This document shows, piece after piece, positions 10,416 through 23,200 of a stretch of 64,000 bases of DNA. Source of the DNA: Symsagittifera roscoffensis (Eukaryota > Xenacoelomorpha > Acoela > Convolutidae); contig NC_087064.1 in assembly GCF_963678635.1 (NCBI RefSeq), positions 76,536,213 to 76,600,212 on the forward strand, read 5' to 3'. The notes below the pieces were generated by a model. The model searched no databases, was not told the DNA's origin, and saw nothing but the letters and a program-made list of their open reading frames with translations. Within the stretch, counting starts at the first letter, position 1. Each line of letters starts with the position of its first letter. The position numbers were made by a program, and so were the translations under genes.

Positions 10416-13007
10416 AAGTGAACTTCTTGAAAAAAAAAGATTTTTGGTTTTCGTCCTAGTTTGTTTGGCTAATTTTTCATTTTTTAAAACGCACATTGGA
10501 TGATCTATTACTTGACTTTGTATTTCGATGTTTTTGTTGTATCCTAAGTGTTGCGAAACTGGGTAAACTATGTTTTTATTTTTTGTTTTCAAGGAAGCTG
10601 ACATTGATTTAAAGATCAATTTCATAGTAGCAATTTCATAATATCAATGAAAGTTTAGAAATTGATCACTTGATGAAATATGTTCCGTCTTCAAGTTGTA
10701 TGGGTTTTTTTCTTAATTTTATATTAACTTTTTTTCTGAGATCAATGTGGTCTAAACTATCAATCTTTTTCGAAAATGATTTATCGTTTCTTAGGTCCTA
10801 TGGCCTTTTTTTGTAAGTTTTTTTGTTTTTCAGGGAAAATTAATTCAAGCCGAAATTTGATGTTTGGTGACACTTGGTGTTCTTAGTTCATTACAAAATC
10901 GTCTGCTAAATTGAAGAGACATAACATAACGCCCATTAATAACCAAAGTGAAACTGGCGCAAAAAAATTGAGGCTGAATTTTAGTTTAAAATTGTATTTT
11001 CATTTTCGGAATTCACAAAAACTTCCATTTCAGAAAAAATGTACTTTTTGACCAAATTTTACCGAAATGGTTTAGGCCTATGAAAAATGTATCGATCATA
11101 CAAGAAAAATCATTTTATGAGAAAAGTTTACAAAAGTCAGTCTTATCGGTTTCCGACTTTTTTTAGCTGACTGTTGGCTATACTTTTGTTATTTTATTGG
11201 TTTCTTTTACATCATCCTAAGAAAAGTGAAAATTTTTTTTGTACCTATGAAGTTGCAATAGTGCGTTGAAGACGGGACGTTTGTAGTCTGGTTGTCTCTC
11301 TTAATGCACTGGTCAGATGCGTCTGTGTTGAATTTTTTGTATGGTTCTTTAGCTTGGTTCGATTTTTTACACTATCAATTAGTAAAAGTGTTTCAACCGG
11401 GTGCTAGACTCCCCCCCCCGTAAATAACCATGTTCGCAGGACTCAAATTGGTGGTCATCTTCAAGTCTACAAAGTTGTCAGTTAACAGACAAACTTTGAG
11501 GATGTCTGCGTTGTACACGCCCGTTTTATGCGAAAGTTTTTTCTTACATTGGTTGTAGTTTTATCATTTCCAAATTCAGTAATATCAGTTTTTATTCTCT
11601 TTTTTTATTCGGCTTAAAAGATTCGACATTGGCTAAGCTTCTTCATTTTGAACCGTTTGATGATCAAAAATATGTTGCTATCTAAATGTTTTGAGGGTGA
11701 CTTCAAAACTTTTTTTGAGTTTCAAGTTTTTATGAACATTTTTTTCCGGCTCAACCTGTGTGTGCTCAGGTACTGTCGGCTTTGTTTCAGCCTTGTAAGT
11801 TTTATTTCGATGCTCAATAATTAGCCTTCAATTGTTTTGTTTTTCACTTTTTTAAAGGAAATTTTTTGAAGACAAAATCAAGACAAAGATATGAAATTTT
11901 TGGTGGCTCATTTTTCGACACTCAAAAAAATTCAATGCTGATTTCGTATCATTTTCTGTAGCTTACTCAGCCATACTATATTTGTGTTGTATCGTTAATG
12001 GTGGTATGCTTAGTTTTGCCTCTGTGTAAGAAAATTCGTTTGACCGTAGAATAGATAGAAAGTAAGTGTGATTTGATTTGATTCTTTCTATAAATATTGG
12101 CATGATATTCGGGAATATTCACAAATTTTTTGTTTTGACTCTGATCGCTTGGTCGTGTTTTTATCTTCCCAATTGCAGTAGCCTTTTTCGATTTCTTTTG
12201 TCTCATATTTAGATAATAAAAACTGGTTGCCAAATTGAGAGTGGTATCGAACTTGAGATCTGTTAACATGAGATGATTCCCGACGGAAAATGTTTGCAAT
12301 ATTTTCTTGTCGTCAAGAAAAACCTTGAATAGTTTTTAAATATTCTCTATGATCGAAAAGATTGAGCAGTTCTACCTACTTCTAATTGAAAGGATTAATT
12401 ATGAGTTAAAGCAATATAAATTCACTAGATGTATTGGCAAGCGCAAATTTATGAAATAAATTAAGTTTATTCAGAAAATCTTCCATGTCGTCAGTTAATA
12501 ATTATTATCATTGGAGTAGAAAAATAGTTACTTGCTCGGAACATTCTGTGCTACTTTACTTGCACATCAACCGGCTCTTCATCTTATTGAGTCTGTCTCT
12601 TAAGTTATAGTAAGTCAAACGATACAAAGCTCCGATTCGCCTTCTTATGATGTAAGTTTTTTAATGCTTCATGTTACGCTTTGAATCGGCTAATAAGTAG
12701 TAAAGCACAATCTACTTGCGTCAAATCATCTCAATCCAAATTGTTAGTTACTTTCTATGGTTGCAATGCTGACTTCGCTGCTTTTTAAATCGTCATGGTT
12801 AGTTTTTAAAAGCCACTGGATTGCCAAAAACTGCGCCAACTTAGTGACGTATTTATCTATTGCCGCGGCAGCTCTAAATTAACTTCGTTAGCTGATATTA
12901 TTTAATCACTGAGATTTTAAGTTGTCTGGTTTCTGAACGAATGTATTCATATCAACTTCCGATCATCTTTTGCTGTAAGTATTTTCGCGCCCCGAAAGGC
13001 TTACATA
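10416..13007. other. T-rich intergenic region, no supported gene
   Basis: A diverged piece of the ~450-bp dispersed family is visible at about 10,790-11,190 (it ends with gctgactgttggctat). A 107-codon minus-strand open frame at 11,976-12,299 is rich in Lys, Asn and Ser and is the most protein-like stretch here. It has no recognisable domain and no convincing splice sites, so I leave it uncalled. The first coding exon of the downstream cadherin gene may lie in this region or before it but was not found. Confidence 0.35.
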
Positions 13008-13015
13008 TTCAGAGC

Positions 13016-13276
13016 GGTATTCACACATTTCGCCCCTCACATGTTTCACCCCTCTTAAATCTTGTGGCACTTTTCGCCCCTCACACTTTTCGACCCTCAT
13101 AAATTACTGGCACATTTCGCCCCTAAAATGTACATTAAGAAAGCGGCGTTAATTAACTGTGTAATAAGTTAGGGGCGAAATGTGCGAGGACGAAATGCGT
13201 GAAATTTTTAGGGGCGAAATGTTCCACTAGATTCAAGAGGGGCGAAATATGTGTGGGGCGAAAGGTGGGATAACCC
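13016..13276. mobile_element. fold-back MITE with 8-bp target duplication
   Basis: Two ~100-bp arms, each containing several copies of cgcccctcac/aggggcgaaatgt-type motifs, are inverted complements around a short AT centre near 13,140. The whole element can form one long hairpin. It is bounded by the direct repeat ttcagagc at 13,008-13,015 and 13,277-13,284. An 8-bp duplication fits hAT-type or similar transposition. The arms themselves are internally repetitive. Confidence 0.8.
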
Positions 13277-13537
13277 TTCAGAGCAAACTAATACCATCAT
13301 TGATGCACCGGGAGAAAATTTCTGGCCCGAAGTTTACTTTCCGCTCTGCAGTTTAATAACTGTGAAATTGATATAGACAAAATAGAAAATTCAGCGTTCC
13401 ACATATTATTCAATTTTTCTGGTTGGAGATAGTCATTTTACGAAAGTCATTTATTTACGCTTTGAACTTTCGAAGCGAAATTTTGTGCTAGTGTTGACCT
13501 TTTTTCGCGATTTCTGTGTTTTTCTGTCATTTTGAAT

Positions 13538-13990
13538 TTTTTTTATGTGCGTCAATAATGCGTTCAAATTGTATTGTAATTTTCATGTAATTAATTGAGA
13601 AGATATATGCCTCGAAATGTATGCTACAAATTATGTCAATGAAATATTATTGATTAAAAAACATATATTTTAAAAACAGCTGAAATATGATATATATACT
13701 TATTTTACATTGAAAGCTTTACTTGCGTTAGTAAAAACGACCAAAATACATAAAACTTCGACGCTATTTCAAATTTTTTATGTGGGTCAATCATGCGTTC
13801 AAATTGTAATTTTCATTTAAATAATTGAGAAGATATATGCCTCGGAAGTTATGCTACGAATTATTTCAATGAAATATTATTGACTGAAAAAATATATATT
13901 TCAAAAACAGCTGAAATATGTTCTATATAATTTTTTTTTAAATTGAAAGCTTCTTTACTTGCGTTAGTAAAAACTTCGACGCTACTTCGT
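13538..13990 (+). repeat. two-copy 233-bp tandem duplication
   Basis: Phrases such as atgcgttcaaattgta, ttgagaagatatatgcctcg, aatgaaatattattga and acttgcgttagtaaaaac occur in order at about 13,545-13,770 and again 233 bp later. The second copy ends just upstream of the first recognised cadherin exon. Confidence 0.85.
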
Positions 13991-14056
13991 CATTATAAAA
14001 TATTTTTTAGTTACATATCGCTTGTGCGTACTTTTCTTCAAAAAACTTCTTTGCAG

Positions 14057-14281
14057 GTTTGCTTTTTGCCGCCAACGCCCTAGTCACAAATATAGTGAAC
14101 CTCGACAACACCGCTTCATATCCTGAAAACACAGCTGGCGTGATTTTTGAGGCATTCGGGGATGCAGCTTCGACGGGAGCCTGGACTGTTACGCCGGCAG
14201 CTGCACCTGTAGGGGCTGTTTGCAATGCAGTGACAGACACAACAGCGGGCACTTGTCAAGCTACCCAGGCCTCTTGCAAAA
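14057..14281 (+). CDS. cadherin exon 1 of those seen: signal-peptide end and EC1
   Basis: Acceptor ttctttgcag at 14,056; donor aaaa|gtaaca at 14,282. The exon enters with two bases of a codon and leaves with one. LLFAANA followed by LVTNIVNLDNTASYPENTAG reads as a signal-peptide C-terminus and the first strands of EC1, so only a short upstream exon should be missing. Several cysteines occur (VCNAV, GTCQAT, ASCK). Confidence 0.85.
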
Positions 14282-17200
14282 GTAACACGTTCTTAATCAT
14301 TTAATTCATACGTACTAACATCAATGAGCTCGGGAATTTACGTAGTGTTTTGTTCGAAAGACTTTATTCAAGAAAAAATACTAGAGCACTGAGAGCGAGT
14401 TTGTTCATTTAATATTTTAACTGTTCATGAGTTTCATGCTGACCTTCTGAAGTTTTGTGAAATATCTTTGAGCTTTTTCTATGGTGTTAGGTAAATAAAA
14501 CGACAGGACATATAGACAACAAATGAGCGTTAAAACACTGGAAATGAACTGTTTGAACTTAAGCCCACGCCGGATCCACAGTCTTCGCAAACTGTTTACA
14601 TTTGAACTGTTTTCATTTCTCAGAAATTCAAAAGGAGAATTGTATGTAGTGTCATTTTAAAGTCCATCAACATCGGTTGTCGTCGCAATAATTGTCGTCG
14701 TCTTATTTGTCGGACTATCCTTTCCTGATAAATTGTTCTTGAAGTTTGTAACCATAAGATTTTTTTTTGCTGGGATAAAAAATTCTTCTTTTTCTCGCGG
14801 CCACTGGCCAGGCCTCTTGCAAAAGTAACATGTTTTTAATAATTTAATTCTTGCGTACTAAAATCAACAACCACTGTGTTTTTAGTTCAGTTCGACACTA
14901 CAACTGCAGACTTTGAAACAAATCCAATCGAGTATTGCACACTTACAGTAGACGCTGTCACAGGGACCCTCCAAATTGACATTACAGACCTGGATGATGA
15001 GACACCGGAAACCCTGTGCAACGAGACGACGGTCACGGTGGACGAAAATGACGAGTCCCATCAGGGGACGTTCATTTCCCACTGTACGAGTACTTCTACT
15101 CTGAATTTTGCCATCCAGTTTTCGATGAGTGTCGATCCGGTGTGGGCTGCAGCTAAATTCGAGATTGATCAAGCTAGTTAGTCAATATTATTGATAATCA
15201 CCCATTTGTTGAAATCTCTTTCTGCTCAGTTAAAATTGGCTTTTAGTTTTTCATGAAGGAAACTGAATTCATCTTTTACTAATTTCATTTCTGAAATGCT
15301 CCTAAAAACAAACTAAGATTATTCAATTTGATTGTTTAAAAGGCTGCTTCAAGCGCGGGAATAAATGTTGGCCTTTTCTGGAAAAACTTCTTGAAATTGC
15401 ATTGTAGAATTTCTGTTCATTTTTTCGTATGTGTAATTAAAAAAAAACGGTAAAATAAGATGGGGCAGCAGTTTTGAGCGTACTGTGTCTTAGACTGTCT
15501 GATATCGTTTTTTTAGTGGATCAATTTTTTAGCCAATCATCTTTTTCCGATTAAAGAGAGAATGGAAATCTGGAAAAATCGTCACAAAATTTTTTCAATG
15601 GTGTCTCAAAATCTGAACTTTTGCTTCATCGTCGATTTTGGTGAGAGCGGAATTATTTTTTCAAAATTTGATCGAGCGTTTATTCTCATCGTTGAATATT
15701 CAATTTTTTGTTCGTGTTTTTTGGCTTCTTGAAAAAATAAGATTTATGTCAAATACATCTTACTTTTTAACTTGACGAAACCTTTTATCTAAAGCTCTGC
15801 TGTGGTTTGATAAATATTTAAAAGCAACCCACTGTTTCTTTATTCAGCTGGAGTGGTGACGTGGGCGAGTGGTGCCCTAAACAATAACTTCGAGAACCAG
15901 GCCTCCTACACTTTGTCTGTGGCAGCCTACACCAGTGGCAGGACAGACCCTACTCCACTGGACATCACAGTCACTGTCAATAACATCAACGAGGCACCAG
16001 TCATCACTAATCTCCCACAAGTGGTCAGTACTCCAGAGAATGTTCTAGAACAATCGAATGTTCTAGAACAATCGAATGTTCTAGAGCAATCGAATGTTCT
16101 AGAACAATCGAATGTGTTTTTTTTTTAAATTACCAGTACTCATTAAAATTTTTTGAAGCTTGAAGAAACGTTGGCTTGAATAGGATTGAACGAAGGCATG
16201 AATATTGTAGAAACTCGAAATAATCGTGCATGAATAAACATTTACCCCGTTTTAAACAAACTTTGAGCAAGAAACAATTTCTTTGATACAACTAGCACTT
16301 TGTTTATGAGATGCGGCTCCCTGAATCAAGTCGGACTCTTTTTCAAAATGACATATTCCATGCCGACTCAAATGACACAGTTGAAAAACGTCCCAACAAT
16401 AGTGTTCGGTCTCAATCAAGGGTTGCTTAGATAGCTTAAGAACACTCAAAAACGCTGACTAGTTAGTATTTTCCATAAGTTCTTTAGACCACGTTTCTCG
16501 AGGTACCTGCGCAAAAGCTCCTTAGGGGTCAAGCCTGTTTCATATTGAATGAAGACTTTATTAGTTGTGATTTGCATTACTAAAAATTCAAAAAATTTGT
16601 CGGTGTCAAGAAAAGCTTGTGTTATCATTTTTGTTTTCAACTAACTTAATCGAAGCGTTCATTAAACTGTTAACGACTAGTTCTCGTAGTTTTCATTTTA
16701 CTTGTTGACTTTTTCATTTTTTTTTGATAAAAATGTGATCGGAATAATATGTGCTGATTGCAGCGCAGCCGGTTATCCGTGCTTATTAATAAACTTGATA
16801 AATTTTCTAATTTGTTGACTGGTTGACAGATGATGTAGCTAATGTTGTCAGGTGTATGTGGAAGAAGACTTTCCGCGCTACTCCACCTCAGTGATAGTGG
16901 ACATCAGTCTGGTGTTGCTGAATGTGAGTGACGATGACAACTCGGACCCTGGAATTGACCAGGCCCACACTGGCATAGTCACCCAGTCTTCGTGCAACGG
17001 AACCACCGACTACTTCCAATTCATTGGTATGCTATCATTTTTAGTCCAATTAACACTATTTAAACGCGCTTAAGATGTCAAGATGCCATGAATGAAATTA
17101 ATTTGAACCCTATAGATTCTTAAGTTTCTCTAAAAGAAAAATAACTTGAACGGCAAGATAGTTCGTGTCGACGTTAAACTTTTCCTCGATGTCTTGCATT

Positions 17201-20200
17201 AGATATAAAATCCTTGCTTTGAATATCGAACGTCTGTTCAATTGGTGAAATGGCTAGTGGTTTTAACGCAATCGATGAATAGAGGACTACCATGATTCGT
17301 GTTTGCATGTTTCTTACGGCCAGAAAATCTCAAAAGCCCAGAGCTTTTCCCATCGTAAAAAAAGAGCCAATTAGCATCTTTTACAGATCCTAAGCTGGAA
17401 AGCAACATCAATTTTTCTTGACTGCCTATATTTTTTTCCTTTTGATAAAAGTTTTTGGCCCATTAGAACAATCTCCCCCTAAATGTAGGGCGTCCATGTA
17501 CTATTCTCAAATCTCATTGGCTGAAAAACAATACTTTTAACCACATGAACTATCTCTCCCCTTTTTTGATTAAGGGGTATGTAGTTCACTTGGTTATTAT
17601 TTTCCCCATCTCTCCTTATGCGTGGTGTTTTTCAGCCAGTAGTGGGAACGACGTCCTCCAGCTCGACTCCGACTCCACGAATGCCATCTTCGCGAACCCA
17701 CTCTGGGCACGCTATGCAATGAGTTCATACTCAACATAGTCGTGCAAGACGACAACAGTGTGGACGGGACTGCTCTGAATAGTTCCAACTACACGCTGAC
17801 TGTGATTGTGTTGAACAAGGAGGAAGTGCCATGGTTTAATGAGGATGGAAATCTGGCGTAAGATTTGTAATTAATGCTCTTTTTTTAATGTCATGAGTTA
17901 AGAGAAATACGATTTGAACATTAGAGTTGGTTGTATTTAAAACAAAAAGTAATATGAACAGCGTTCGATGCATTTTTATAGTTGAGATAATCAACGGAAA
18001 CTGTCCCTAAAGTACGGCAAATGGAAGGCTTTTTTCGAATTTGAAGAAATAAATTAGAGGACACGAATTCGAAGTCATAGGCGTGTTTCATACTCGAACC
18101 CAGACTTTTCTTTTTAGACTCGGGATGGCTGTTGAGACCACAATTGATTATCCGGAACGAGTTACTTACCCTGACTCAGTATTCGTGTTCAGTGAATCAA
18201 AGGTAAATATAGTAAACAAATTTGTTTTCTTTGTTCAAAGCACAAATAACCTTCAATTCATGACTACAGTTGTAACAATCCGTGCTAATTGCGCATTAAC
18301 CGGTTATTATTATCTAGTTTTTTTTTTAAATCTAACCGGCATATGAGTGTAATCTTGAGTTTCATTAACAGGCTCCAGGTGTGTTTTCTGGTATCACGTC
18401 CAGTCCGGACTCGACACTCCTTCCGGCTACAGACACAGACGGAGTCTACATAGCAGATTTGGACGACTGGACGGCGGCCAGAGGTTACTATGACCCAGAC
18501 TGCAGTCCATACAACAACTGCACCGGAGTCACTTTCCAGATTCTGAACTCAACTGGTGGTCTGCTGGAGTCACACTTCGACATATCCATAGACACCGGAA
18601 GTATGACCACTCAAACTCAATTCACGTGATCATGGTCACAACTTAAATGCTCAAATCTATATTTCTGACATTTGCGACAGTTTTAATATAGCGGTTTGGC
18701 TTTATTTCTGAAATAGAGAGAGAATACTGAAAATTCTAAGGCACGTTTTGTAGAACTTTCTATGAGTTTCCCGGTTGACCACCCTACAAAAATTCCCCTA
18801 ATTTAGAACTTCTTAGAAGATTTGAAGGAAAATTCCCAATCATACAACTGTCCTCCCATTTTTTGAGAGCCAAGCCGCCAATAAAGTAGTTAGATGTAAT
18901 AACATATGGCTTTAATTATTATTTCACTGAACATGAGTGGCTTTTTGAAGACCTTATCCCATTTCTTTTTTATTTAGACAAGTATCATTTGTTCTTGGTG
19001 AGCTCGATCAACTACGAGGTCTACTGTGAGCAGGAATCATTCACCTCCAGCATCTACCCCTTCAATCTCACGGTAAAACTACTGAATAAATACTGAAATA
19101 TTAAACTAATCTAACAGTAATTTAGTTCACTATGTTGTTTTTATTTATTCGTGGTTTTCGCATTTTTTAAAAAGTTAGTTTACCATCTTAACTAGTTTCT
19201 TTAGATGTTTTAGTAGTCATAACGCAAACGTACCGCTGTGTTCGCCTTTAATTGTCACCTCGTAATAGCGTTGTTAAAATGACTGAAAATTTTCAGGCAA
19301 TAGTTACTAAACTCTTAATTATAGGAGTAAAAAAAGAGGCAAAGTTAAGGACTATTATGCATGTAGATTGTTGCCGTGGACCCAACTGGGTTGCAGACTA
19401 CGAATGCAATCGGACTGTACATGAGGTTGACAGACGACAACGAGTACGACCCGGTAATGGACCCCACTCATGAATTTTCGGTGGCTGAGAACGCCCCCTT
19501 CGGAACGAACGTGGGAACTACAATTGTGTGTCAGAGCGAGATCGAATGCTACCCAGACACTATCACGTATGTCCAAAATGCATTCTGTCGCCTAAAGCGT
19601 GAAAGTAAATGTTTTTGAGGTTAAAAAGAGACGTTTTTGTTCAATTCGATGCAATCAAATAAGTGTCTGGAATGTTTGTGAAATTTTTCGTGAAAATGTG
19701 CACAAAAAGCTCAAAACCTCAATAGTTTTGTTTGAAGTTTTAGATGACGCGGATCTCTAGAAAACAACATGTCAAGAGTGGTTCTACTCATTAAACTAGT
19801 TTTGGAGTCACATTTTCTTTTTGTTCAAGCTAGTTGTGTAACCTCGGACCAAATAATGTATTGCTCTACGCGGAGATGCAAAGTGCCTCGACCGTTAATG
19901 AGCAAATTATTTTTTTTCTTTTTGTGTTCCGACCATTTGGGGGGGGGGGGGGGGGAGCTTTGTATTCAGGCGTTTCAGTTTTTTTCTACGCAAAACAGGT
20001 ACTAAAATGAAAAATATTGGAATAGGTAGAGTAATATATCATTCAGAACGACCCTTTCAGTCGTGATCCGAACGAAATTAAAAATTAGGAACAAATTTTC
20101 TCAGTTTTGAGAAAAACCGGTTTAAAATTTTTGAGTGTTCGTCTTATTTCGAGCTAATAAAGCAAGCGAGCAGGCTTGTTATAAAATGATAAGCCATGAA

Positions 20201-23200
20201 ACTTCAGTAAAATTATTTTTTGAAGTTTTTTGTCCCATTTTTGCAATAAGAAAACTTCAAATACAAAATAATTTTTTTTGTCAATTTTTGACAAAATCCG
20301 GTAACCGATTTGCCTATTTTACTGTTTTTTTTTCAGATCCTTTTATTGTACCGGGCACAAAAACAGCACTATTTTGAAGAAGAAAAAACGGGAAAAAATT
20401 TTTGTGTAATTTTTAAAAGATTTTTGTCGAAATTCTGTGATACTTGCACAGCAACCGGCTATCCTTTTTTTTCACTTTTTGTTCATTTCAATTTTCGTGC
20501 CCAGCGATTTTCAAAATTTGTCGAGGCTCGTTTTTCTATTCATACAATTTGATCTTTTTGTTACTCAATATTGAAAACAACGGTTTGAAATTTCAATCAG
20601 CCTGTAATAAGGATCAGCTCAAATTTGTTGCCCTATTCGTCATATTTTTCAGGCAAAAAAAAAACATTTGATCCGCGATATTTTATTAGACGATTGCGAA
20701 GTGTATCTTGTTCCAAAAACCCTTACTACCCATGCAACGCATGTTATAAGTTCATTTCATTTTTAAACCCTACTTGTTACGCTTGCGATTAGCAAGCGTT
20801 ATCAAACCAGAATATAGATTTTTCTTTCGGGTTAACACATAGTTTGAGAGAATCACTTGAATCACTTTATCTTTTGCTCATATGAAATCAAAAGTTAGGC
20901 GTTAATTTGCGCATGTGGCGAAGAGGTAACGCACCTTCTAATAAAACCAATGGTCAATGGTTCGAATTCGGCCAGGTCCCGTTTTTTTTGCAAGCAAAAA
21001 ATCGTCCGCTGGTCTTCTGTTTGTCTGCTTTTTTTGTCGGCTTAGTTACCGCAGCACCAATTTTGCCTAAAATTTGGCAGATTTTAATCGAATTAAAAAA
21101 CTTTTCAGTGTATTCCGGTTTTGGGCAAGTAATTGAGTCCCAAGAAGTTTTACCTATTTTTGCTATTTTTTATATATTTTTTTCATGCTGTTTATTAAAA
21201 ATTTCTGAAAAATGTTTTCAAGGAGTGTTCTGTGGCTTTAGTGCAGTGGTAACACTCATGCTTGAGACGAAAAATCCCAGAAGTTCGATTTCAGTCGGGA
21301 CCTGTTTTTTTTGTCGAAACTGAAAATTTTCGATTATTCTAAGCTTTTTTGTCAGCTAATTTTGTCGGCTTAGGTCCCGCATAGAGATTCAGTTTGTTTA
21401 AGCATTTTGAAAGCTCTTAGTAAAGTTTTAATGTAGCAGGTTATATTATTTGTAGAATTTTTTGTACTTCTGCAATTTTTGATTTGTCTTTTCATTTGCT
21501 GGTAATCAAAGTCATACATCCTGTATATCAAGTGATGCGAAGCTCCACTTTGCAACAGATTTATCGGTTCAAATTTACTTATTGAGCACATATGTTTTAT
21601 GTCCGCTTAGTTCAAGTACAGCAAAGATATTTTTTCCAATTTAGTTTCGTTTTTTTTTGTGCGTGGTGTGATGCAAGACTTATACTGCTGAAAGAACGTT
21701 AGTCGATATGGCATAAATGAAAAAAAAAGACTTCAAAAATGATTAACAAACATAAAAATCAAAAATAATTTTTGAGAAAAGTTATGGTTTTTTAGAAACT
21801 TTCTTTTGCCAAGTAAGCACAAAATGAAGCTTTCAATTCTAGAACTAAATTTTATACTACTTCAATGAAAATTTTTCATCCAATTTTGAGCGAGTAAGTT
21901 GTTTGAAGCGAGTTTTAATCGCTCGAAATCAGACAAAGTTTCAATCCGGCCTTTCTCAACACTGGGACATTTTGAGAAATTTTTAATTTCGTATTCAAAT
22001 CACGAATGAAAGGATTTTAATATGATTTGCCACTCAAAGCAATCCGATGATTTTTCGCAGTACCTGCTTTCGCGTGAAAACAGAGAAAAGGAAAAGGGAA
22101 AAACCAAAAAACTCGAATTCAAATCTCCAATAATGACGAGCCTTGCTTGCATTGACCTATTTTTCTCATATTGCAAAAAAATTTGACTGTTTTATAACAA
22201 ATGTTAAATTATACAACTGTTAAATTATACCACAAAAATACAGGCAAAAAATAGACTTTCGCTGGTTTTTGCAAAAAAGCAGATTGTCTAATTTGATTTA
22301 AAGAAGTCTAATATGAACTAAAACAATATATTTCAGCCATTTCCTTCTCCACATGTTGAATTATATTATTTTGATTTCAAATTAAAATTTTGGGAAAGAC
22401 AATCTGCTGTTTTTGCAAAAGCCTCGAAAATGTTTTTTTTTTTGCCTGTGTTTACTGTATTATTATTTAACTGTGGTGTTTTTAAAGATGCTAAATTTAT
22501 AGTTGTAGAAAAATCTTTAATCATGCAAATTTTTTTTCAAAAAAAAAAATTGTCATTGTTTTTGCATTAGTTCTTCTATTTTTTGTTTTAAGAGAAGCAC
22601 ATGTGTAAAGTTTTTTTAATATGGTTCAGTTTTGGCCATTTCTTTTTTTTCAATATTTTTTCAAAGATAAACGAATCGTCCGTATTGGAATTTACTACAC
22701 CAGCAACTACACAGAATTTACTGTACAGTTTTTTTAACACAAGCAACACACGGGGTATCAGATCAGTTCGCTTTTTAAGGCGATAAATTTTAGGATTTAT
22801 TTTACAGAGTCGATGAACGTAGTTCAGAAGTTGATTTAGGTCGTGATTATCTCTTTTGCTTTTTCAGAAAAAGTCTTAAAATTTGTTCAGGCCCAAAATT
22901 ACTCTTATGCTGTTTGAACTTTGATTTCTTTTCAAGTTCAGTTAACTTCCTTTGTTAAAAGAAAGGCAAATTCCACTATCGATAAGCAAAAGTGTAAAAG
23001 TCAAGAAAAACATGATCGTTTTCTAGTTTCGAATGTGCAATTTAATTATCAGATTTCCCAGCGGAATAAAAATTTTACGTTTTGAGCCAGTTTTTTTTTC
23101 AAATTGGGTTTATTTTATCAAAAAATTGTCAGCCATAAATTTCTCAAGAAAGTTAAAGAGCTTCGAGGCGATCTGTTTGTTTCTTTGAAATTCGAAAGTT

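Noticed and set aside
12776-12815. Missing first exon of the cadherin gene (ATG CTG ACT TCG CTG ...|gttagt)
   Set aside because: It is hydrophobic enough for a signal-peptide start, but the donor phase (2) does not match the acceptor at 14,056, which needs phase 1.
16042-16113. Heat-shock element array (ttctagaa repeated every 18 bp)
   Set aside because: The word resembles the inverted TTC/GAA module, but the repeat sits in an exon-intron junction far from any promoter and the coding-frame explanation is simpler.
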